From NCBI GenBank assembly GCA_963746805.1, contig CAVVCQ010000001.1, positions 1,116,001 through 1,180,000 on the forward strand: DNA of 64,000 nt. Direction: 5' to 3'. The translations under genes were made by a program, and so were the position numbers. A model generated the notes under the pieces. The model saw only the letters and a program-made list of their open reading frames with translations. It did no database searches and was not told where the DNA came from. The DNA comes from DATHTC01 sp963746805 (GTDB lineage Bacteria > Actinomycetota > Thermoleophilia > Gaiellales > Gaiellaceae). This document shows positions 33,298 through 41,756 of the stretch, in pieces (position 1 is the stretch's first letter; each line of letters opens with the position of its first letter).

Positions 33298-34116
33298 ATG
33301 AAGGGACTGAGGGCCCGGCGCCACGAACGCCTGCTCGAGCTCGACGAGGTCGAGCGTCGCATGAAGCCGTTCGGGCGCCGGTACCTGGGGATCCGCACGA
33401 TCCCGCTCGATGCGCTCGTCGGCACGGACAGCCGCGCCAGCTCGTTCACCCGCGACTTCCGCCCCCTGCACGCATTCAGCCGCGACCGCCTGCGGTCGCT
33501 CGAGGCGGCGTTCGCCGACGGCGCGTTCCCGCCGATCGTGACGGTCAAGCTCGGCGAGACGTACTTCGTGATCGACGGTCACCACCGCGTCGCCCTTGCG
33601 CGGCGCGGTGGCGGAGAGATGATCGACGCCGACGTGACCGAGCTCATCGCGCGCGTCCCGCTCCCGGCCGGGGCCGACATGCTCGAGGTCGTCCTCCGGG
33701 AACTCGAGCGGATCTTCCTCGAGGACAGTGGGTTGGACGAGGCGCGGCCCGGCGTGCGCGTCCCGGTGAGCCGGCCCGCGCACTACCTCGAGCTGCTGGA
33801 GAACGTCCAGATCCACGGCTACCACATGATGCGCGGACGCGGACGCGTGCTCGAGAACGCCGAGATCGCCGCGGACTGGCACGACGCGATCTGGACGCCG
33901 ACGCTCGCCGCGATCGACCGTCTGCGCCTCGCCGGCATCTACCGGGAGGCGCCGTCCGGAGATCTCTTCCTCGTGCTCCACCGGCACCGGCGGGACGCGT
34001 TCCCCTCGACCGGCTGCCCGCACCTCGCGCAGACCGTCGTGTCCGTCATGGGCGACGGCGGGCGGCGCCGCCTGCTGCGGTTGCCGGGCCGCGGGCGCCG
34101 GTTGCCGGCCTCCTAA
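33298..34116 (+). CDS. ParB/sulfiredoxin-like N-terminal domain protein
   Basis: 272-residue soluble protein. The segment IPLDALVGTD, then FPPIVTVKLGETYFVIDGHHRVALARR, matches the ParB/Srx nucleotide-binding fold; DGHHRVALAR is its signature. The C-terminal half (YLELLENVQIHGYHMMRGRG, DWHDAIWTPTLAAI) is helical and unrecognised. It lacks a ParB helix-turn-helix, so it is not a partition protein; related orphan proteins are common in Actinobacteria and uncharacterised. ATG 33298 without a clear Shine-Dalgarno. Confidence 0.7.
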   Translation: MKGLRARRHERLLELDEVERRMKPFGRRYLGIRTIPLDALVGTDSRASSFTRDFRPLHAFSRDRLRSLEAAFADGAFPPIVTVKLGETYFVIDGHHRVALARRGGGEMIDADVTELIARVPLPAGADMLEVVLRELERIFLEDSGLDEARPGVRVPVSRPAHYLELLENVQIHGYHMMRGRGRVLENAEIAADWHDAIWTPTLAAIDRLRLAGIYREAPSGDLFLVLHRHRRDAFPSTGCPHLAQTVVSVMGDGGRRRLLRLPGRGRRLPAS

Positions 34117-34129
34117 ACCGAAGCCGCGC

Positions 34130-34675
34130 CTACGCCCAGGGCAGACGAAGCCAGTTCGGCGGCCGCTCTCGCCGGAACCGCTCGACCGTCGCGTACGCCT
34201 GCCTCCAGTCGGAGGTCTCCTCCGCCACGCTCGCGCCGTAGCGCGCCGCGAGCTCCGACACCGGATAGTGCACTCCCGGGCCCGAGCGCGAACCGACCAT
34301 CAGGATCACACACGGCCCCTCGCCCGCGCCCACGAACGCGTGCGCGGTCCACGGGGAAGAGTGGAAGAAGTCCCAGGGCCGCAGGCGTCGCTCCTCGTCC
34401 TCGACGAGCAGCGCGCACTCCCCTGCGAGGACGAGGAACGCCTCCTGGTTCGACTCGGCGTGGTAGAGGCCCGTCTGTCCCGGCTCCAGGACGGTCACGT
34501 TGATCCCGAACTGGGCGAACTCGATCGGCGGATCGCCGTACTCGCTCTCGAAGGCGCACCTCGCGCCCCTCCTCTCCGAGAACCACCATTCGGCGTCGCG
34601 CACGTTGACGACGAACCAGCCCTCGGTCACGGGCGTGAGCCCCGATCCGAAGTCCTCGAGCCGTGCTCCGGGCAC
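34130..34675 (-). CDS. cupin domain protein
   Basis: Single-domain cupin of about 181 residues. Cupin motif 1 is degraded (GQTGLYHAESNQEAFLVLAG) and motif 2 is WDFFHSSPWTAHAFVGAGEG; His and Glu residues that could bind a metal are visible in both. Flanked by WFVVNVRDAEWWF before and a helical C-terminal tail after. Ligand unknown; sugar- or small-molecule-binding roles are typical. GTG 34675 is preferred because longer starts run toward the tRNA terminator. Confidence 0.75.
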   Translation of the reverse strand: MPGARLEDFGSGLTPVTEGWFVVNVRDAEWWFSERRGARCAFESEYGDPPIEFAQFGINVTVLEPGQTGLYHAESNQEAFLVLAGECALLVEDEERRLRPWDFFHSSPWTAHAFVGAGEGPCVILMVGSRSGPGVHYPVSELAARYGASVAEETSDWRQAYATVERFRRERPPNWLRLPWA

Positions 34676-34756
34676 GGACGCGATTCTCGCACCTCGGGAC
34701 GGGTCTCCGATGTGCGCGAGCGTTGTACGGACCGAGCACGGACTCGAAGAGACGGC

Positions 34757-34779
34757 CTGAGCGGGAAACCCCTGCTCAG
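34757..34779 (-). terminator. terminator of tRNA-Leu
   Basis: CTGAGC (34757-34762) pairs with GCTCAG (34774-34779), with inner GGG/CCC pairing around AAA. It begins nine bases beyond the 3' end of the tRNA and is followed on the minus strand by GTCTCTT. Confidence 0.6.
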
Positions 34780-34787
34780 ACCATAGA

Positions 34788-34871
34788 TGCGGATGAGAGG
34801 ACTTGAACCTCCACGGGGTTGCCCCCACACGGACCTGAACCGTGCGCGTCTACCAATTCCGCCACATCCGC
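34788..34871 (-). tRNA. tRNA-Leu(CAG)
   Basis: Minus-strand cloverleaf with acceptor GCGGATG/CATCCGC, D arm GCGGAATTGGTAGACGC, anticodon stem CACGG/CCGTG enclosing TTCAGGT (anticodon CAG), a long variable arm (GTGGGGGCAACCCCGTG region) and the T loop TTCAAGT. The discriminator is A, as expected for tRNA-Leu. CCA is not encoded. Confidence 0.95.
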
Positions 34872-34969
34872 GCGGCGGGGCCAGTGTAGCCGCCGTCCGG
34901 CCCGGCTACCCGAAGCGCCAAAGCGGCGATATCGGATCCCTCACAAATGCCGCGTACCATGCGTCCGCC

Positions 34970-37396
34970 TTGGTCCGGGGTCTTGTTCTCGCCGTGCTCG
35001 TCTCCCTCGTCGCCGCACCAGCGGCGTCCGCGTCCGACCGCCGCGTCGAGGTCATGGTGGAGCTCGACGCGCCGCCGCTCGCGCGCGCCGTCGTCCAGAG
35101 CCGAACGCTCACGAGCGCGGCCAAGCGGCAGCGACTCGACGTCCGCTCGCCGCTCGCACGGACGTACACGGCCGGGCTCGGAGACGAGCAGGCGCGCGTC
35201 GAGGCAGCGATCGAGCGCCTCCCCGGCGCGACCGTCCGCCGGCGCTATCGGATCGTCCTCAACGCGTTCTCCGTCGTCCTGCCGGAGTCCGGGCTCGCCG
35301 CGCTGCGCCGCGTCGACGGAGTCCGGCGCGTGGCGCCGGTCGTCCGTTATCGCTCCGGCCTCGACCGCAGCCCGGCCCAGATCAATGCGCCGGCGCTCTG
35401 GGGCGCGGAGCCGTCCCGCGGCGGGAACGGGATCAAGATCGGGATCCTCGACGACGGCGTCGACCAGACCCATCCGTTCTTCAACCCTGCCGGCTTCGCC
35501 TACCCGCAGGGCTTCCCGAAGGGGCAGACCGCGTACACGACGCCGAAGGTGATCGTCGCGCGCGCGTTCGCTCCCGCGCGGCCGGCGTGGCGCAACGCCG
35601 CGAAACCGTTCGACTCCGAGAACTCGGAGCACGGCACGCACGTCGCCGGCATCGCGGCCGGCAACCGCGGCGTCTACCCGGGCGCCGCCCGCGGGACGAT
35701 CTCCGGGATCGCGCCCGGCGCCTGGATCGGGAACTACAAGATCCTCACGATCCCCACGCCCGGGCTCGGCCTGAACGGCAACTCCCCGGAGATCGCCGCC
35801 GGGATCGAGGCCGCCGTCGCCGACGGCATGGACGTGCTCAACCTCTCGATCGGCGAGCCGGAGACGGAGCCGACGCGCGACATCGTCACCGCCGCGCTGG
35901 ACGCCGCCGCCGACGCCGGGGTGGTCCCGGTCATCTCCGCCGGGAACGACTTCGACGACTTCGGCGAGGGCTCGGTCGGCTCCCCGGGCACCACCGCCAA
36001 GGCGATCACGGCCGGCTCGGTCACGACCGCCGAGTCGGGCCGCGCCGACGTCGTCTCGACCTTCTCGTCCGCCGGGCCGACCCCGAGGTCGCTGCGGATG
36101 AAGCCCGACGTCGCCGCCCCCGGGACGAACATCCTCTCGTCGGTCCCGGCGAGCGAGGGCACGTGGACGCGCTTCTCCGGGACGAGCATGGCCGCGCCGC
36201 ACGTGAGCGGCGGCGTCGCCCTGCTCCGCGCCCGGAACCCGTCCTGGACGGTGCAGCAGCTGCGGTCGGCGCTCGTCCTCACCGCGCGGCCCGCCACCTG
36301 GAACGGGGCCGAGGCCCTGCCCACGCGCGTCGGCGGCGGCCGGATCGACCTCGCTCGCGCCGCGACGCCCCTCGTCTTCGCGAGCCCGAGTGCCGTCTCG
36401 TTCGGCCTCCTCCGCCCGTCCGCCTCGGCGCAGGCGCAGGTGCAGCTGACGGACGCGGGCGGAGGCGCGGGCACCTGGAACGTGGCGGTGACGGCCGGCG
36501 CTGACGCGGTTCGCGTCCCTGCGACGGTGAGCGTGCCCGGCGCCCTGACCGTGAGCGCCACCGTCCCGGCGGCCGCCGCGGACGGCGAGCGGACGGGCTG
36601 GATCGTGCTGAGCCGCAACGGCGAGACGCGGCGCATCCCGTTCTGGCTCGGGATCACCGTGCCGACCCTCCCGGCGCCGAGCGCGACCCTGACGCGCCCG
36701 GGCGTCCACCGCGGCTCGACCGCCGGCCGCCGCCCGTCCCGCGTCTCCTCGTACCGGTTCCCGACCGGCGGCGGTACCACGCTCGCCGGGCCGGAGCAGG
36801 TCTTCCGCGTGCGGATCACGCGGCCGGTCGCGAACTTCGGCGTCGCAATCGTCTCGCGCGCCCGCGGCGTCACCGTCCAGCCGCGGATCGTCCGCGCCGG
36901 CGACGAGGGCGCCCAGGTCGGCTACACGTCGCTGCCGCTGAACATGAACCCGTACATGCCGGAGTACCGCGAGCCGTCGCCGACCTCGGGGGCGAACGTG
37001 CCCGCACCGGGCCTGTACGACGTCGTCTTCGACTCGCCCACGGCCGCCGGCGCCGGTGCGTTCTCGTTCCGGTTCTGGCTCGACGACAAGACGCCGCCGC
37101 GTGTGCGGCTGCTCACGCCGAGCGCCACGTCGAACGGGACCGTCGTCGTCTCGGTCACCGACGCCGGCTCCGGGGTCGATCCGTCCACGCTCCGCGCCTC
37201 GATCGCGGGCGGCGAGCGAACGGCCCGGCTCGTCCGGGGCCGCCTGCGGATCCCCGTCGGCGGGCTCCGGCCCGGCCGTCACACCGTCTCGGTGCAGGCG
37301 TCCGACTTCCAGGAGACGAAGAACGACGAGAACGTCTCCGCGATCCTCCCGAACACGTCGCGACTCACCGCGACGTTCACCGTCCGCGCCGGCTAG
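34970..37396 (+). CDS. secreted subtilisin-like serine protease (S8)
   Basis: Exported subtilase of about 808 residues. Signal peptide VRGLVLAVLVSLVAAPAASA, an I9-like propeptide (residues about 25-120), then the catalytic domain: Asp in IGILDDGVDQTHP, His in SEHGTHVAGIAAG, oxyanion Asn in VISAGNDF and Ser in FSGTSMAAPHVSGG. The C-terminal ~400 residues are beta-rich modules, including one resembling Fn3/Ig domains (DDKTPPRVRLLTP). The best start is TTG 34970 just before the signal peptide; no ATG or GTG is in frame after the tRNA. Probably secreted for peptide scavenging. Its stop overlaps that of the converging small membrane gene. Confidence 0.88.
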   Translation: MVRGLVLAVLVSLVAAPAASASDRRVEVMVELDAPPLARAVVQSRTLTSAAKRQRLDVRSPLARTYTAGLGDEQARVEAAIERLPGATVRRRYRIVLNAFSVVLPESGLAALRRVDGVRRVAPVVRYRSGLDRSPAQINAPALWGAEPSRGGNGIKIGILDDGVDQTHPFFNPAGFAYPQGFPKGQTAYTTPKVIVARAFAPARPAWRNAAKPFDSENSEHGTHVAGIAAGNRGVYPGAARGTISGIAPGAWIGNYKILTIPTPGLGLNGNSPEIAAGIEAAVADGMDVLNLSIGEPETEPTRDIVTAALDAAADAGVVPVISAGNDFDDFGEGSVGSPGTTAKAITAGSVTTAESGRADVVSTFSSAGPTPRSLRMKPDVAAPGTNILSSVPASEGTWTRFSGTSMAAPHVSGGVALLRARNPSWTVQQLRSALVLTARPATWNGAEALPTRVGGGRIDLARAATPLVFASPSAVSFGLLRPSASAQAQVQLTDAGGGAGTWNVAVTAGADAVRVPATVSVPGALTVSATVPAAAADGERTGWIVLSRNGETRRIPFWLGITVPTLPAPSATLTRPGVHRGSTAGRRPSRVSSYRFPTGGGTTLAGPEQVFRVRITRPVANFGVAIVSRARGVTVQPRIVRAGDEGAQVGYTSLPLNMNPYMPEYREPSPTSGANVPAPGLYDVVFDSPTAAGAGAFSFRFWLDDKTPPRVRLLTPSATSNGTVVVSVTDAGSGVDPSTLRASIAGGERTARLVRGRLRIPVGGLRPGRHTVSVQASDFQETKNDENVSAILPNTSRLTATFTVRAG

Positions 37397-37629
37397 CGGC
37401 GCTGCTCGTCGTCGATCGTCGGGAGCTGTGAGAGGTCGCGCTCCACGCTGGCCGCGAAGTCGTCCGACTCCGTCCGCTCCGGCCGGAGCAGCCGCAGGTT
37501 CGACTTGCGACGCTCGCGGTCGCGCATCCGGCGGCTGTCGACGCCGAAGCGGTGCTCGAGCCGCGGCCACTCCGCTGCGACGAGGATCGCAACCGCGCAC
37601 GCGAGCAAGGCGACGAAGACCCAGCTCAC
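37393..37629 (-). CDS. small single-span membrane protein
   Basis: 78 residues: an N-terminal membrane span (WVFVALLACAVAILVAAEWP) and a charged cytoplasmic tail rich in Arg, Glu and Asp (RRMRDRERRKSNLRLLRPER). No family recognised. GTG 37629. It converges on the subtilase with overlapping stops. Confidence 0.55.
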   Translation of the reverse strand: MSWVFVALLACAVAILVAAEWPRLEHRFGVDSRRMRDRERRKSNLRLLRPERTESDDFAASVERDLSQLPTIDDEQRR

Positions 37630-37724
37630 GGGGCAGAGTCTACCGGCCCGCGGCCCGAAGTCGGCACGGTCACCGTCCTAGAACGGGGACTCAGGTTCCG
37701 CTACGTTTGGCCGATAGAAGCGTC

Positions 37725-37889
37725 ATGACCCTGACGATCCTCGCCATCTACGCTGCGCTGGCCGTGTCGCTCACGCGGGCAGTGCTCGTGAAGCTGCAAG
37801 TCGTCGCCCCGACGTGCGCCGGTTGCGGGCTCCCCCGCGAGCGCCGGAGCATGGGCGAGCAGATCTGCTGCTGCGGGCGCGCCCACTAG
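37725..37889 (+). CDS. small membrane protein with Cys-rich tail
   Basis: 54 residues: one membrane span (MTLTILAIYAALAVSLTRAV), then a compact Cys motif, APTCAGCGLPRER followed by GEQICCCGRAH, which looks like a small zinc ribbon. The ATG has only a weak AGAAG upstream. Its stop lies directly beside the stop of the converging PGPGW protein. Plausible but not matched to a known family. Confidence 0.5.
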   Translation: MTLTILAIYAALAVSLTRAVLVKLQVVAPTCAGCGLPRERRSMGEQICCCGRAH

Positions 37890-38270
37890 CTAGAACGGCA
37901 GCACCGGCAGATCCCACCGCAGCGCGGCCGCGACGAACGCGGCGATGCCGACCACGACCGCGCCGATGAAGAGCGCGCGCTGGAGCGGCGAGGCCTGCTT
38001 CGCGGACTCCTCCAGCTGATCGACGCGGTAGACGAGCCGCTCGACGAGCCGCTCGACACGGTCGAACTCGAGCGCGAGCATCGCGAGCCCGACGAAGATC
38101 AGCAGGAAGCCCGGGCCCGGGACGAGCGGCAGGCTGAGGACCATCCCGACGAGGACGAGGACGATCCCGACGATCAGCCAGACGAGGCGAAACGCCTTCG
38201 ACCGCTGCTTGTGGCGCTGCTTGCGCTCGCGGAGCTTCTGGATGCGCGGGTGGGTCTCCTGCTCGGCCAT
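37890..38270 (-). CDS. PGPGW-type transmembrane protein
   Basis: 126-residue membrane protein of the Transmemb_PGPGW family. A basic N-terminus (KLRERKQRHKQRSKAFR) precedes a span, then the diagnostic LPLVPGPGFLLIFVGLAMLA segment, an amphipathic helix (DRVERLVERLVYRVDQLEE) and a last span. Function unknown. ATG 38270; divergent from xdhC. Confidence 0.8.
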   Translation of the reverse strand: MAEQETHPRIQKLRERKQRHKQRSKAFRLVWLIVGIVLVLVGMVLSLPLVPGPGFLLIFVGLAMLALEFDRVERLVERLVYRVDQLEESAKQASPLQRALFIGAVVVGIAAFVAAALRWDLPVLPF

Positions 38271-38314
38271 CGCGACCGTAGGGTAGACGGGGCGGCCACG
38301 GATACGATCCCGGG

Positions 38315-39370
38315 GTGCGGGAGATCGCGTCCGAGCTCGAGCGGTTCGCGGCCGGCGGCCAGCGCGTGGCCCTCGCGACCGTGGTCGACACGCGCCGCTC
38401 GGCGCCGCGGCCGGTCGGCGCCAAGCTGCTGATCTCGTCGGGCGGCGAGCTCGCGGGGTCGGTGTCCGGCGGGTGCGTCGAGAACGAGGTCTTCGGCGTC
38501 GGGCAGGAGGTGCTCGGCGGAGCGCCGCCGCAGCGGCTCGAATACGGGATCACGGACGACGTCGCGTTCGGCGTCGGGCTGCCGTGCGGCGGCGAGATCG
38601 ACGTCTTCGTCGAGGCGCCGGACCCGGCGCTGCTCGCCCGGGCCGCCCGTGCCGAGGCGGAGGGCGAGCACGGCGTGCGCTTCGTCGTCCTCGACGGCGA
38701 CCGCGCCGGCGACAACCTGCTCGTGCTCGAGAGCGGCGAGCGGCTCGGCAACGGGCCGGAGGAGCTCGCGGGCATGGTGCACGACCTCGTCCGCGGCGGC
38801 CGCAGCACGATGGTCGTGGTCGACGACGTGACCGTGTTCGCCGACCTGGTCGGCCCGCCGCCGCGGGTGCTCGTGTTCGGCGCCGTCGACACCGCGGAGT
38901 CGCTCTGCCGTCTCGCCTCCGACCTCGGCTGGCGGACGGTCGTCGGCGACCCGCGCGCCAAGTTCGCGACGCGCGAGCGCATCCCCAGCGCCGACGAGCT
39001 CGTCGTCGCGTGGCCCGAGGACGTGCTCGCGCAGGTCGGCGTCGATCACGCCACCGCCGTTGTCGTGCTCACGCACGAGGAGCGCTTCGACGTGCCGGCG
39101 CTCGCAGGTGCGCTCGGGACCGAGGCGTTCTACATCGGCGCCCTCGGCTCGCGGCGCGCGCAGGATGCGCGACGGGAGCGGCTGCTCGAGGCCGGCGTCT
39201 CGGAGGAGGCGCTCGAGCGCATCTCGGGCCCGTGCGGGCTCGACATCGGCGCCTCGACGCCCGCCGAGACCGCGCTGTCGGTGCTCGGCGAGATCGTCGC
39301 GATCCGGGCGTCGCGCAGCGGTGGCCGGCTCAAGGAGTCGAGTGGGCGTATCCACGCCGACGTCGCCTAG
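38315..39370 (+). CDS. xdhC: XdhC/CoxI family protein
   Basis: Maturation factor that binds and sulfurates molybdenum cofactor before insertion into xanthine-dehydrogenase-type enzymes. N-terminal XdhC_CoxI domain with RRSAPRPVGAKLLIS and GSVSGGCVENEVF; C-terminal Rossmann domain with VLVFGAVDTAESLCRLASDLGW, VVVLTHEERFDVPAL and YIGALGSRRAQDARRERL. 351 residues. It is 17 kb from the molybdenum hydroxylase operon in this window but could serve it. GTG 38315; overlapped at its end by the aminopeptidase gene. Confidence 0.88.
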   Translation: MREIASELERFAAGGQRVALATVVDTRRSAPRPVGAKLLISSGGELAGSVSGGCVENEVFGVGQEVLGGAPPQRLEYGITDDVAFGVGLPCGGEIDVFVEAPDPALLARAARAEAEGEHGVRFVVLDGDRAGDNLLVLESGERLGNGPEELAGMVHDLVRGGRSTMVVVDDVTVFADLVGPPPRVLVFGAVDTAESLCRLASDLGWRTVVGDPRAKFATRERIPSADELVVAWPEDVLAQVGVDHATAVVVLTHEERFDVPALAGALGTEAFYIGALGSRRAQDARRERLLEAGVSEEALERISGPCGLDIGASTPAETALSVLGEIVAIRASRSGGRLKESSGRIHADVA

Positions 39371-40571
39371 CGTCGACCCGGCGGTTCTCGCGCGGTACGC
39401 CGACCTGATCGTCGGCTTCGGCGCGAACGTGCAGGCCGGCCAGATCGTCGAGGTCCGTGCCGACCTCGAGAAGCGCGCGCTCGTGCACGAGATCGCCGCC
39501 GCCGCGTACCGGCGCGGAGCGAAGTTCGTCGACGCGAACTGGTTCGACCCCTGGGTGCGGCGCGCACGGATCGAGCACGGCAACCCGGACACGATCGACT
39601 TCGTCCCCGACTGGCACCGCGCACGCGTGCTCCAGCTCGGGGAGCTCCGGTGCGCGCGGATCGCACTCTCGCCCACCGGCCCGACCGGCGTCGTCGCCGA
39701 CCTCGACCCCACACTGGCCGCGCGGGAGCCGTTCCCGTTCATCCCGGAGTATTTCCGCGTGATCGACGACAACACCACGAACTGGACGGGGTCGCCCGGC
39801 CCGGTCGGGTACTGGGCAGAGCTCGTGCACCCGGAGCTCGAGCCCGACGCGGCGCTCGCGAAGCTCTGGGAGGAGGTCGTCCACGTGATGCGGCTCGACG
39901 AGCCCGACCCGGTCGCCGCGTGGCGGGCGCGGTTCGAGGAGCTCGACCGGGTGACGCGGCTGCTGAACGAGCGCCGATTCGACTCGCTGCGGTTCCACGG
40001 CCCAGGCACCGACCTGACCGTCGGCCTCCTCCCCACCTCCACCTGGGACAGCGGCGACTCGACCACCGTCGACGGCATCGTCTTCGCCGCGAACGTGCCG
40101 ACCGAGGAGATCTACACGGCGCCGGATCCGGCGCGGACGGACGGGCACGTGACCTCGACGAAACCGCTCGTGCTGAAGGGGGGCTCGACGATCCGCGGCC
40201 TGCGGGTGCGGTTCGAGGGCGGGCGCGCGGTGCAGATCGACGCGGACGAGGGCGCCGAGGCGCTTCGAGCCCGTGCCGCGTCCGACGAGGGGGCGGCACG
40301 CCTGGGCGAGGTCGCGCTCGTCGACCGGCGCGGCCGCATCGGCCCGCTCGGCACGGTCTTCTACGACACGCTGCTGGACGAGAACGCCGCGAGCCACATC
40401 GCGCTCGGCTCGGCCTACCTCGACACGGTCGGCGACGAGGACCGCGAGCGCGTCAACCGCAGCAACGTCCACATCGACTTCATGATCGGCTCCGACGAGG
40501 TCGACGTGACCGCGACGACGCGGGAGGGCGACGAGGTGCCGCTCCTCCGCGGCGGCGACTGGCAGCTGTAG
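39342..40571 (+). CDS. M29 family aminopeptidase
   Basis: Metal-dependent aminopeptidase of the AmpS/aminopeptidase T family. VLARYADLIVGFGANVQAGQ at the start, then PVGYWAELVHPELEPD, FHGPGTDLTVGLLPTSTW, FAANVPTEEIYTAPDPARTDG and SHIALGSAY/NRSNVHIDFMIGS, which hold the Glu, His and Asp metal ligands of the family. 409 residues, full length. GTG 39342 has AAGGAG four bases upstream and overlaps xdhC by 29 bases. A terminator with T6 follows. Confidence 0.9.
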   Translation: MGVSTPTSPSVDPAVLARYADLIVGFGANVQAGQIVEVRADLEKRALVHEIAAAAYRRGAKFVDANWFDPWVRRARIEHGNPDTIDFVPDWHRARVLQLGELRCARIALSPTGPTGVVADLDPTLAAREPFPFIPEYFRVIDDNTTNWTGSPGPVGYWAELVHPELEPDAALAKLWEEVVHVMRLDEPDPVAAWRARFEELDRVTRLLNERRFDSLRFHGPGTDLTVGLLPTSTWDSGDSTTVDGIVFAANVPTEEIYTAPDPARTDGHVTSTKPLVLKGGSTIRGLRVRFEGGRAVQIDADEGAEALRARAASDEGAARLGEVALVDRRGRIGPLGTVFYDTLLDENAASHIALGSAYLDTVGDEDRERVNRSNVHIDFMIGSDEVDVTATTREGDEVPLLRGGDWQL

Positions 40572-40645
40572 CGGAACCGGCACGCCCTTGGCACACCTGC
40601 ATGGACGCGACAGCGCTAGCGTCCACAGGTTCGTCGTCGAGATCC

Positions 40646-40664
40646 GGTGCCAGACACCTTTTTT
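40646..40664 (+). terminator. intrinsic terminator after the M29 aminopeptidase gene
   Basis: GGTG (40646-40649), loop CCAGA, CACC (40655-40658) and then TTTTTT. The stem is short but it is the only hairpin in the window with a six-T tract. The 123-base gap 40572-40694 also contains a 7-base inverted repeat TGGACGC/GCGTCCA. Confidence 0.7.
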
Positions 40665-40694
40665 CGACAAAAGACGCCGGTTCGGACTAGCGTC

Positions 40695-41756
40695 TCAGAA
40701 GATCTGCATCGGCAGGCCGGCCAGCGGCTCGCCGCCCTGCTCCGTCACCAGCCACGTGTCCTGCATGTACAGGCACGTCCGACCGTCGGCGCCGATCACG
40801 TGCGGGTGCATGGAGAAGACCATGCCGGCGGCCAGCTCCGTGTCGACGCCCTCGCCGATCTTCGGATGCTCGATCATCGTCATCCCGATCGAGTGCCCGG
40901 TCACGTGGCCGAGCTGCCAGCCGCGCTCGGTGAAGCCCTTCGCCACGGCGCGGTGGACGTCGTGCGCGGTGGCGCCCGGCCGCATCGCGCCCTTCGCCGC
41001 CTCGAAGTACTCGACGTAGGCCTCGAGCATCCGCCGCTCCTCGTCGCCCGGCGTCCCGAGCGCGCGCGAGACCTCGACCCAGTGCCCGCCCGGGCCCGCG
41101 ACCTCGAGCGACGGAAGCGTGAAGTCGCCCAGCACGAGGTCGTCGCGCGCGAGCAGGAACTCCGGCCCCTGCAGGACCATGTTCATCGTGAGCCGGCCGC
41201 AGCCCTGCGCCACGAACCACTCCTCCGCCGGCGCCATCACCTCCGCCGCCGTCCGCCCCGGCGCCCACGCCTCGCGGAAGACGTGGAAGCCCTCCGTGTT
41301 GATGCGGACCGAGTCGCGCACGGACTCGAGCTCCGCCTCCGACTTCACCGCCCGCGCGTGGTCGAACTCGACGTCCCACGGCACCACCTCGACGGCCCCG
41401 TCGAGCGCGCGGAAGTCCCGCACGGTCAGCACGTAGTCGATTCCGTAGACGCCGACGCGCAAGCCGCGCAGCCGGTCGGCGATCCACTCGCCGGGCCGGT
41501 CGACGAACACCTGCTCGTCGATCCACGTCGTCCCGTGCTCACCGACGTAGCGCGCCTCCGACGGGAACACGATCGCCGGGTCGCCCTCGCGCGGGAGCAC
41601 GACGTATGCGTACCGGTGCACGATCGTGAAGCCGCTCAGGTACGTGACCGCGCCCTCGAAGCCGCTGTACTCCGAGCCCGAGACGACGACCGCGTCGAGG
41701 CCGTCGCGCGCCATCGCGTCCCGCACGAGCGCGTAGCGGCGCTCCGCCTCGCTCAC
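40695..41756 (-). CDS. M24 (creatinase/prolidase-like) hydrolase A
   Basis: Pita-bread fold protein of about 353 residues with an N-terminal creatinase domain (ERRYALVRDAMARDGLDAVV, GFTIVHRYAYVVLPREGD) and a C-terminal M24 domain. Compared with metal M24 peptidases, the expected Asp ligands are missing in DDLVLGDFTLPSLEVAGPGG and the Glu positions read MHPHV and MQDTW, while GHVTGHSIGMT keeps its His. This resembles metal-independent creatinase rather than prolidase. GTG 41756 overlaps the panE-like stop (GTGA). Last gene of the liv operon, so it probably acts on the imported compound. Confidence 0.82.
   Translation of the reverse strand: MSEAERRYALVRDAMARDGLDAVVVSGSEYSGFEGAVTYLSGFTIVHRYAYVVLPREGDPAIVFPSEARYVGEHGTTWIDEQVFVDRPGEWIADRLRGLRVGVYGIDYVLTVRDFRALDGAVEVVPWDVEFDHARAVKSEAELESVRDSVRINTEGFHVFREAWAPGRTAAEVMAPAEEWFVAQGCGRLTMNMVLQGPEFLLARDDLVLGDFTLPSLEVAGPGGHWVEVSRALGTPGDEERRMLEAYVEYFEAAKGAMRPGATAHDVHRAVAKGFTERGWQLGHVTGHSIGMTMIEHPKIGEGVDTELAAGMVFSMHPHVIGADGRTCLYMQDTWLVTEQGGEPLAGLPMQIF

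Noticed and set aside
34787..34969. Extending the subtilase reading frame upstream to an ATG at 34787
   Set aside because: That start lies inside the tRNA-Leu gene on the other strand. The signal peptide begins at about 34970, so the TTG there is a better start.
40572..40694. The inverted repeat TGGACGC/GCGTCCA as an attachment site or mobile element end
   Set aside because: No integrase or transposase, no matching copy nearby and no target duplication is visible; the region is explained by a terminator between converging genes.
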